Below, piece after piece: positions 5,911 to 10,816 of a DNA stretch of 10,816 nt; position 1 is the stretch's first letter; each line of letters starts with the position of its first letter. The notes beneath the pieces were generated by a model. That model did not search any database and was not told where the DNA came from. It saw nothing but the letters and a program-made list of their open reading frames with translations. Made by a program: the position numbers and the translations under genes. This stretch comes from Treponema sp. Its GTDB lineage: Bacteria > Spirochaetota > Spirochaetia > Treponematales > Treponemataceae. Location: assembly GCA_017453705.1 (NCBI GenBank), contig JAFTEK010000325.1:1-10816 (forward strand), written 5' to 3'.

Positions 5911-7574
5911 CACACATCCTCTTGTGTTTTTTTAGGAAATCCCAACTGCCTAAAGTCTACCATAAAACATGTTCCTACACCAGTCTGGGATTCAAAGGAT
6001 ATGCTTCCGCCCAGGCTTTCTATAAGCTGCCTCGTATGATATAGACCTACGCCCCTTCCCTTTCCTTTGGTGGAAAATCCGTTGTCAAAGATTTTTTCCT
6101 TTATATCATCGGGAATCCCACATCCCCGATCCCTGACGCTTATCAAAAGCTCACCAGGCTTGGAAAACACGCCAAACGTAAGCTCCCTGATCATTGAAGA
6201 AAAATCACCATCAAGCGTCAGCTGCATGTTCATCGCATCAAGGGCATTATCTATGAGGTTTCCGACTATTGTTACCAAAGCCTCAGATGGAAGCTGCACG
6301 TCCGAACTCTTAAATCGTATCCCATCTTTGAGAATGAATCTGACGTTGCACTCAGAGGCGCGGGCTATCTTTCCAATCAAGAGGGCCGCAAAGGAAGGAT
6401 TATCCACTGAGTGCATAACACGGCTCAAAGTCTCCCTCTGTATAATGGATATATTCTCGATATAAGAAACAGCCTTGTCATATTCCCCGATCTGTATCAG
6501 CCCCAGTATGACATGCAGCTTGTTAGTAAAGTCATGGTTGTTGGCTCTCATTGAGTCAACCAGATACTTGGTCCCTGACAAATCTTCCATCAGCTTTGTA
6601 TATTCCGTGCGGTCATGCAGTATTGTGACAACTCCGTTTATCCTGCCGTCTTCCTGCTTGACAGGAATACAGTCTATCAAAAGCTCCGTCCCATCGTCTG
6701 TCTTTTCCCTCATCCCCAAGACGCTCTCGCCAGAACTCATTGCATCTACAATAAATTTTTGCGCGGACAGCCTGTCATTCAGCTGGGCAATTTCATCCTC
6801 GCTGTAGCCGAGTATTTTTTTTGCGGTTTTGTTTATGAACTGTATGTTTCTATCCGCGTCAACTGCCATGATTCCGTCCTGAATGGACTCCAGTATGTTG
6901 TCCCTCACCGTGAACATGGCGGAGAATGTGTCAGGCTCATATCCAAGGAGTTTTTGTTTTATCCTGCGTGAAAACGTCGTAGAAATGAAAATCTCTATAA
7001 GGATTGCGGCTATGGTAACAGCTATAAAAAGCATGACCGTCTTTGCCGTCACGGAACGGATGGATGTCTTGAGGATTATCGTCATTATAAAGCCTGTGTA
7101 TTCCCCATTCTCATCGTATATCGGGGAATAACTGCGCCTCTGGGGACCTGAAGGACCAGTCTCGTCCACGGCATGAAAGACGCTGTGAGTGTCCATGGAT
7201 TTTCGAGGGAAATTCGGTACAGCCCCTTCGTAATACATTCCGATAAGGGCGTTGTTTGTATGATAAACCCTGATATTGTGGGAATCTACTATAGAAATAA
7301 CATCTATGTCCGGCAGTTCCCTGCATATCGAGTTGAAATAACTTTTCAGCTGCTCCCTGGGCATCCCCTTGTTAAAGGAATAAATCCTGGAAATAAGGTC
7401 CGCTGTGTTTAAAAGACTCTGATCCAGTGCCTGGGCATTGGCATTGATATTTATCATGGCCCCGCCCACACTAAGTAAAATTGTTATAACCACTATAAGA
7501 ATCAGGTGGGTTCTCTGGATTTCCCTTCTTATGCTGTTAAGAGAACCTCTCTTTGTATCTTTCGTATTGCTCAC
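5910..7574 (-). CDS. CitA/DcuS-family sensor histidine kinase
   Basis: 554 residues. Helix 1 (about 23-43) and helix 2 (about 179-199) flank an extracytoplasmic PAS-type sensor domain. A cytoplasmic PAS domain follows (about 225-325), then the dimerisation helix with NNHDFTNKLHVILGL (345-359; H347 is the phospho-acceptor) and a HATPase domain: N-box GNLIDNALDA (438-447), G1 DRGCG (482-486), G2 KGKGRGVGL (503-511). The sensor domain keeps an R102-x-x-H105 pair and SPIYDENGEY (150-159) after R146/R147, which align with the carboxylate-binding residues of DcuS/CitA, so a di- or tricarboxylate ligand is inferred. The start is GTG at 7574, with no Shine-Dalgarno sequence and a -10 element ending 7 bases upstream. 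An in-frame stop lies upstream with no ATG, GTG or TTG between, and the sequence before helix 1 offers no better start. Confidence 0.92.
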   Translation of the reverse strand: MSNTKDTKRGSLNSIRREIQRTHLILIVVITILLSVGGAMININANAQALDQSLLNTADLISRIYSFNKGMPREQLKSYFNSICRELPDIDVISIVDSHNIRVYHTNNALIGMYYEGAVPNFPRKSMDTHSVFHAVDETGPSGPQRRSYSPIYDENGEYTGFIMTIILKTSIRSVTAKTVMLFIAVTIAAILIEIFISTTFSRRIKQKLLGYEPDTFSAMFTVRDNILESIQDGIMAVDADRNIQFINKTAKKILGYSEDEIAQLNDRLSAQKFIVDAMSSGESVLGMREKTDDGTELLIDCIPVKQEDGRINGVVTILHDRTEYTKLMEDLSGTKYLVDSMRANNHDFTNKLHVILGLIQIGEYDKAVSYIENISIIQRETLSRVMHSVDNPSFAALLIGKIARASECNVRFILKDGIRFKSSDVQLPSEALVTIVGNLIDNALDAMNMQLTLDGDFSSMIRELTFGVFSKPGELLISVRDRGCGIPDDIKEKIFDNGFSTKGKGRGVGLYHTRQLIESLGGSISFESQTGVGTCFMVDFRQLGFPKKTQEDV

Positions 7575-7581
7575 ATATTCT

Positions 7582-7609
7582 ACTATATCAGTTTTTCGTG
7601 GATTTGCAA
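7582..7609 (-). promoter_or_regulatory. Predicted promoter of the kinase-regulator operon, apparently leaderless
   Basis: On the minus strand, TTGCAA (7609-7604), a 16-base spacer and TATAGT (7587-7582). Seven bases separate the -10 from the GTG start, so transcription would begin at or next to the start codon. This agrees with the absence of any ribosome binding site. Read by eye. Confidence 0.45.
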
Positions 7610-7619
7610 TTTTCTAAAA

Positions 7620-7640
7620 GCTTTTTAAAGTTAAAAAAGC
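7620..7640. repeat. A/T-rich inverted repeat, candidate operator
   Basis: GCTTTTT (7620-7626) and AAAAAGC (7634-7640) form a perfect 7-bp inverted repeat with a 7-base centre. It lies about 10 bases upstream of the predicted kinase -35 and about 40 bases upstream of the predicted -35 of the divergent gene. CitB-family regulators bind A/T-rich sites, so autoregulation is possible but unproven. Confidence 0.35.
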
Positions 7641-7681
7641 AGGATGAAAGTGACAATTTTGTTTTTTATCTTTCAAAAAAA

Positions 7682-7710
7682 TTGCCATTTTTTCTCTCTA
7701 GCGATAGGAT
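7682..7710 (+). promoter_or_regulatory. Possible promoter of the SemiSWEET-SGNH gene
   Basis: TTGCCA (7682-7687), a 17-base spacer and TAGGAT (7705-7710). The -10 is a moderate match. The leader to the chosen ATG would be about 60 bases. It shares the 203-base divergent region 7575-7777 with the kinase promoter and the inverted repeat at 7620-7640. Confidence 0.4.
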
Positions 7711-7777
7711 TGGAATCATAAGAAATGAGAACGCAGGAACGTAAAAAACAATGCCCTGTGGTTCGGAGGAAAAAGTT

Positions 7778-8647
7778 ATGGGTTCAATATTTGAGGCTGT
7801 TATGCTCGTTTGCTTTGGTTGTTCATGGCCTTTGAATGTCATAAAGGCATACAAGGCCAGATCCACGAAAGGTACGAGCTTAGCATTTATCTTGCTGATA
7901 ATAACAGGATATGTTGCTGGCATTCTTGCAAAGTACATCAATGGGCAGAAGAATTACGTGCTAGGGGTGTACTTCATAAATCTTATAATAGTTTTAGTAA
8001 ATTTAGCGGTTTTCTTTAGGAACCGCTCCTTAGATAGGGGGATAACAATTATGGTAGGAAACAAAACCACAAGTGATTCAGTGATTCTCTTCGGTGGAAA
8101 TGCCGACAGGGATATTCCAGTAGCCGAGATAGCCGAGAGCTATGGGTTTAACTTCCCGATGTACAACAGGAGCAGCTACAACCTCTCCCTCAAGGATGCA
8201 AAAAAGACCTTCCAGGATAAGGTTGTGCCGATGAGCCCTGAGTCTGTCATAATCCATATCGGTGCAGAAGACTTGGATTTGTTCAAAAAGAGTTCCGCAG
8301 AATTTGACATCAAGTATATTGATTTGATTTCTTCAGTCAAAGCCAGCTGCGGTAACAGCCGCATAGCCTTGGTTTCAAACGTCGATGCTTCCAACCGTGG
8401 AATTTTTGATGAGATGAACCGCCATATAAAGGCAATAGCCTCGTCAGAGAAATGCCTGTACGTGGACATAAACAACGCAAGGCTGTGGAGCCATGAGGAG
8501 GCAAAAGAACTCATGTCCTTTATGTACGATGTAGGATATGACAAGCCACTCAACATAAAGAAGCCGCTTGGAGACATCTCAGAAATCCTATACAGCTATG
8601 CCTACCACAATGGCATACTCAATGCCAGAGAAAGCAGGGCGGTGTAA
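7778..8647 (+). CDS. PQ-loop/SemiSWEET-like membrane domain fused to a degenerate SGNH-hydrolase-like domain
   Basis: 289 residues. Residues 1-82 hold three membrane helices (about 4-20, 36-52, 61-80). A SWPLN motif at 16-20 and the following basic loop AYKARSTKGTS resemble the PQ-loop of SemiSWEET sugar transporters, which act as dimers. The charge pattern puts the C-terminus in the cytoplasm. Residues 98-285 look like an SGNH (GDSL) fold: strand VILFGGN (102-108) where GDS is expected, N130 in a YNRSSY block, VIIHIGAEDL (157-166) where GxND is expected, SRIALVS (194-200) and KCLYVDINN (225-233). The nucleophile serine motif is absent, so hydrolase activity is doubtful. The start at 7778 has GGAGG 8 bases upstream; an ATG at 7751 adds 9 residues but lacks a well-spaced site. 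In hand-counted lines, the membrane part is more A/T-rich (35-40% GC) than the rest (48-50%). Function unknown. It has its own terminator and is divergent from the kinase. Confidence 0.72.
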   Translation: MGSIFEAVMLVCFGCSWPLNVIKAYKARSTKGTSLAFILLIITGYVAGILAKYINGQKNYVLGVYFINLIIVLVNLAVFFRNRSLDRGITIMVGNKTTSDSVILFGGNADRDIPVAEIAESYGFNFPMYNRSSYNLSLKDAKKTFQDKVVPMSPESVIIHIGAEDLDLFKKSSAEFDIKYIDLISSVKASCGNSRIALVSNVDASNRGIFDEMNRHIKAIASSEKCLYVDINNARLWSHEEAKELMSFMYDVGYDKPLNIKKPLGDISEILYSYAYHNGILNARESRAV

Positions 8648-8671
8648 GGCTCCATACAAAGAAAAAATTGC

Positions 8672-8703
8672 GGCGGATCTGCACTGGCAGTTCCGCCTTT
8701 TTT
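8672..8703 (+). terminator. Intrinsic terminator after the SemiSWEET-SGNH gene
   Basis: GGCGGA (8672-8677) pairs with TCCGCC (8692-8697). After a T-T mismatch, CTGC (8679-8682) pairs with GCAG (8687-8690), closing the loop ACTG. Six T follow at 8698-8703. An A-run precedes the stem (8662-8667), so it could also act on the minus strand. It starts 24 bases after the stop codon. Confidence 0.92.
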
Positions 8704-8709
8704 ATGCCC

Positions 8710-8739
8710 TTGACCTTGCAGGCAGTGCCGATTTATAAT
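8710..8739 (+). promoter_or_regulatory. Predicted sigma-70 promoter of the OppF-type gene
   Basis: TTGACC (8710-8715), an 18-base spacer and a perfect TATAAT (8734-8739), directly after the preceding terminator. Transcription should start near 8746, leaving only about 9 bases before the ATG at 8755 and no room for a standard ribosome binding site beyond CGGA. Confidence 0.65.
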
Positions 8740-8754
8740 AGGTAAATCGGAACA

Positions 8755-9828
8755 ATGGAAGACCCCAACATTGTAAAAAACAACGACCAACCTCTCCTTC
8801 AGGTCAGCCACCTCAGGACCTATTTTGACAAAGGGCGTTTCCGTGCTGTAGATGATATAAGCTTTGACATCCACAAGGGAGAGGTGTTTGGCTTGGTTGG
8901 AGAGTCTGGCTGTGGTAAAACAACAACAGGAAGATCAATAATCGGTTTGTATGACATCAGCGGAGGCAACGTCAGCTTTGAAGGCAAGTTGCTAAGAGCC
9001 GGAACCTTGGATTACAGGAATGCAATAAAGGCGGCCAGGGTGGAATACAAGCACGGCAGCATCTCCAAGGCAGAACTTGACAAGGCCGTAAGCAGCAACC
9101 TCACCAAGATAAAGGAAGCAGAAGCACTTCGCCACAAGGGGAAGTTTGAGACAAAGATTCAAATGATTTACCAGGATCCCGTCTCATCTCTTGACCCCCG
9201 CATGACCATCAGGGAAATAATCGCCGAAGGTCTTAGAATCCGTGGTGTAAGGGATGAAAGGCAAATAGGCATGACCGTTGCCAAGGCTCTGACCAGAGTA
9301 GGCCTCTTGAGTGAATATGCTGACCGTTATCCCCACGAGTTTTCTGGCGGTCAGAGACAGAGAATCGGAATTGCACGTGCTATAATAATGAATCCCCAGC
9401 TGATTATCGCAGACGAGCCAATCTCCGCACTGGATGTTTCTATCAAAGCACAGGTGATAAACCTCTTGAACGAGCTTCGCCGTGATTTGGGACTGACAGT
9501 CTTGTTCATTGCCCATGACCTTTCAGTGGTAAAATACTTCTGTGACCGCATCGCTGTAATGTACGCCGGTAAAATCGTAGAGCTGGCTCCAGCCGATGAA
9601 CTTTTTGCCCACCCCCTGCATCCATACACACGCTCGCTTCTTTCCGCCGTTCCCCTGCCCGACCCACATTACGAGCGCAAGCGCAGCAGGCTGACATATC
9701 AGCCTGAGCAGGCACACGACTACACCAAGGAAAAGCCTGTCATGCGACAGCTGACCCCAACACACTCTGTATGGTGCAACAGGGAGGAGGCCGCCATCTA
9801 CACCAGGGAACTGGAGGGGGACGAGTGA
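8755..9828 (+). CDS. oppF: Oligopeptide/dipeptide ABC transporter ATP-binding protein, OppF type
   Basis: 357 residues, a cytoplasmic ATPase that powers peptide import. Motifs: Walker A GESGCGKTT (49-57), Q-loop IYQDP (138-142), signature FSGGQRQR (196-203), Walker B LIIADEP (216-222) with catalytic E221, switch H254 in FIAHD, and the peptide-transporter C-terminal region HPLHPYTRSLLSAVPLPDP (286-304). The ending HDYTKEKP...PTHSVWC resembles Firmicutes OppF rather than the cysteine-rich DppF tail. Between Walker A and the Q-loop there is a charged helical insertion (about 80-135). No permease, binding protein or OppD gene lies beside it, so it must work with partners encoded elsewhere or beyond the family's usual operon. 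The start at 8755 has only a weak CGGA or AGGT upstream; no in-frame alternative lies before the first strand. The stop overlaps the next gene's GTG. The subtype name is provisional. Confidence 0.88.
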   Translation: MEDPNIVKNNDQPLLQVSHLRTYFDKGRFRAVDDISFDIHKGEVFGLVGESGCGKTTTGRSIIGLYDISGGNVSFEGKLLRAGTLDYRNAIKAARVEYKHGSISKAELDKAVSSNLTKIKEAEALRHKGKFETKIQMIYQDPVSSLDPRMTIREIIAEGLRIRGVRDERQIGMTVAKALTRVGLLSEYADRYPHEFSGGQRQRIGIARAIIMNPQLIIADEPISALDVSIKAQVINLLNELRRDLGLTVLFIAHDLSVVKYFCDRIAVMYAGKIVELAPADELFAHPLHPYTRSLLSAVPLPDPHYERKRSRLTYQPEQAHDYTKEKPVMRQLTPTHSVWCNREEAAIYTRELEGDE

Positions 9829-10238
9829 GGGGAACAGGCTGGAAAAAATTTCTCCTGATGCTATCCGCCTTCCTAGTCGCCCTCTTGGTTATGCGATGGG
9901 AAAGTTCTTCCTACGCATCCTCTGGTGAACGCCTTGCCCTAGCCAGGGTCTGGAGTGACGGTTTTTTTGTGTCCGCAGCCCTGTTCGCCTCCATTGGTAT
10001 TCTTTCTCTCGTAAGCTCCTGGGGCGGATTTGATACTCTTGCATATGGGGCAACTTTTTTGGCCGCCCGCTTTACCCGCAGGGACAGCGAGCACAAAAGC
10101 TACTTTGACTATACTAGGGCCAAAAGGGAAGAAAGAAGAGCCAAACGGGAAAAGGGGAAATCCCTGCATGCATTGGACTTCGTTATCACAGGCCTTGTCA
10201 TGCTCTCTCTTTCCATTGCTTCCATGCTTGCCCAATAG
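9825..10238 (+). CDS. Small membrane protein resembling DUF3899
   Basis: 137 residues from a GTG at 9825 that overlaps the OppF stop as GTGA, with GGAGG 7 bases upstream. This is a classic coupled start, and it is preferred over the ATG at 9771, which lies inside the upstream gene and lacks this site. Three hydrophobic segments are visible: about 9-24 (LLMLSAFLVALLVM), 46-65 (FVSAALFASIGILSLVS) and 117-136 (FVITGLVMLSLSIASML). Between the second and third is GGFDTLAYG followed by a highly basic stretch (RAKREERRAKREKGK, about 99-113). The layout of an FxxxGxLxLxxxxGxFDxxxYG block near the second helix resembles PF13038 (DUF3899), from memory. No function is known. Its coupling to an OppF gene suggests an accessory role to peptide uptake. 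Confidence 0.7.
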   Translation: MRGTGWKKFLLMLSAFLVALLVMRWESSSYASSGERLALARVWSDGFFVSAALFASIGILSLVSSWGGFDTLAYGATFLAARFTRRDSEHKSYFDYTRAKREERRAKREKGKSLHALDFVITGLVMLSLSIASMLAQ

Positions 10239-10256
10239 AAAACTTTCGTGTATAAT
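10228..10256 (+). promoter_or_regulatory. Predicted sigma-70 promoter of pyrB
   Basis: TTGCCC (10228-10233), a 17-base spacer and a perfect TATAAT (10251-10256). The -35 lies within the last codons of the DUF3899-like gene. Transcription should start near 10263, giving a leader of about 38 bases. No PyrR-binding loop, attenuator hairpin or terminator is visible in the 10239-10300 gap, so read-through from upstream is also possible. Confidence 0.65.
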
Positions 10257-10300
10257 AACCAGAACAGTATTCATAGAACAAAACCACCGGGGGTGTACGG

Positions 10301-10816
10301 ATGCTAAAAGGAAGGCACGTCATTGAGCCTAGCGACCTGAGCGTTGGGGAGATTGAAGAAATATGCTCCCTTGCAGAAAAAATCATTGTTGATCCTGTCT
10401 CTTTTCAAGACGTGTGCCGCGGGAAAATCCTAGCGACACTTTTTTTTGAGCCAAGCACCAGAACCCGCCTGTCTTTTGAGGCCGCCATGCTTCACCTGGG
10501 CGGTACAGTAGAAGGCTTTGCTGATGCGAGCTACACTTCTGCGACAAAAGGAGAAACACTGGCGGACACGATACGAGTTGTAAGCTCATACGTTGACGTG
10601 ATAGCAATGCGAAGCCCTAAGGAAGGTGCTGCCCTCCTGGCTTCCAAGTACAGTCCTGTTCCTATAATAAATGCAGGTGACGGCGGCCACTACCACCCGA
10701 CTCAGACACTGACCGACCTGATGACCATAAGGATGCTGCGCGGAGGATTCGAGAACCACACGGTTTGCTTCTGCGGAGACCTAAAGTTTGGACGCACAGT
10801 TCACTCGCTAGCCCAG
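10301..10816 (+). CDS. pyrB: Aspartate carbamoyltransferase catalytic chain (3' end outside window)
   Basis: The first 172 codons, open to the window edge. The enzyme joins carbamoyl phosphate and aspartate in the committed step of pyrimidine synthesis. Visible motifs are the carbamoyl-phosphate site [12 protein letters not shown] (49-60), the short-form [12 protein letters not shown] loop with the active-site Lys contributed by the neighbouring subunit, the Arg of AMRSP (the usual MRHP, with His replaced by Ser), [18 protein letters not shown] and [12 protein letters not shown] at the end of the fragment. So the whole carbamoyl-phosphate domain and the start of the aspartate domain are present and intact. 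The ATG at 10301 has a G-rich GGGGGT 6 bases upstream rather than a normal AGGAGG. Whether a regulatory PyrI domain or gene follows cannot be seen. Confidence 0.95.
   Translation, partial: MLKGRHVIEPSDLSVGEIEEICSLAEKIIVDPVSFQDVCRGKILATLFFEPSTRTRLSFEAAMLHLGGTVEGFADASYTSATKGETLADTIRVVSSYVDVIAMRSPKEGAALLASKYSPVPIINAGDGGHYHPTQTLTDLMTIRMLRGGFENHTVCFCGDLKFGRTVHSLAQ

Noticed and set aside
7751-7777. Upstream ATG at 7751 as the start of the SemiSWEET-SGNH gene
   Set aside because: Its nearest purine-rich sequence, AGGA, is too far away (about 12 bases). The ATG at 7778 has GGAGG at 8 bases and starts directly at the first membrane helix.
9771-9824. ATG at 9771 as the start of the DUF3899-like gene
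   Set aside because: It would overlap the OppF gene by 58 bases and add 18 Gly/Arg-rich residues. The coupled GTG at 9825 with GGAGG at 7 bases is a much better start.
10239-10300. Pyrimidine attenuator or PyrR-binding leader ahead of pyrB
   Set aside because: The leader is about 38 bases, with no terminator hairpin, T-run or PyrR loop sequence.

Overview
The window is a bacterial chromosomal segment of mixed but roughly balanced base composition. It most resembles a treponeme-like spirochaete with about 50% GC; a clostridial relative is the main alternative. The inference rests on four things: the rpsF-ssb-rpsR-rplI order with a four-ligand (Cys/His) S18, a TIGR02757/DUF2400 protein, a soluble [FeFe]-hydrogenase/chemoreceptor fusion, and an OppF of the Firmicutes type. 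No rRNA, tRNA, IS element, phage gene or CRISPR array was seen.

Layout. (1) 1-182 (+) is the 3' end of a metallophosphoesterase gene, convergent with (2) a minus-strand pair: a hydrogenase-like sensor fused to a methyl-accepting domain (3131-1038), then a TIGR02757 protein (985-206, TTG start). (3) 3245-5174 (+) is the ribosomal/SSB operon rpsF-ssb-rpsR-rplI, with a strong promoter, a leader hairpin, a structured RNA between rpsR and rplI, and a clear intrinsic terminator. (4) 7574-5200 (-) is a DcuS/CitA-type histidine kinase overlapping its CitB/DcuR-type response regulator. (5) 7778-8647 (+), divergent from the kinase, encodes an unusual protein: a three-helix PQ-loop/SemiSWEET-like membrane domain fused to a degenerate SGNH-hydrolase-like domain, followed by a strong terminator. 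(6) 8755-10238 (+) is an OppF-type peptide transporter ATPase translationally coupled to a small membrane protein resembling DUF3899. (7) 10301-10816 (+) is the first 172 codons of pyrB, with its own promoter, cut by the window edge.

How the parts work together. The ribosomal operon supplies S6, S18 and L9 plus single-strand binding protein. The hydrogenase/chemoreceptor lacks transmembrane helices and has proline in place of the proton-relay cysteine of catalytic [FeFe]-hydrogenases, so it is best read as a cytoplasmic H2 or redox sensor feeding the chemotaxis machinery. The two-component system should sense a small carboxylate outside the cell. No transporter of the usual target type lies beside it, which leaves the divergent SemiSWEET-SGNH gene as the nearest candidate target. 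The OppF protein needs partners encoded elsewhere.

The most novel items are the SemiSWEET-SGNH fusion (7778-8647), the hydrogenase-chemoreceptor (1038-3131), and the two-helix RNA element between rpsR and rplI (4496-4534). The kinase gene also looks leaderless. All functional calls come from motif reading by eye; no database search was run.
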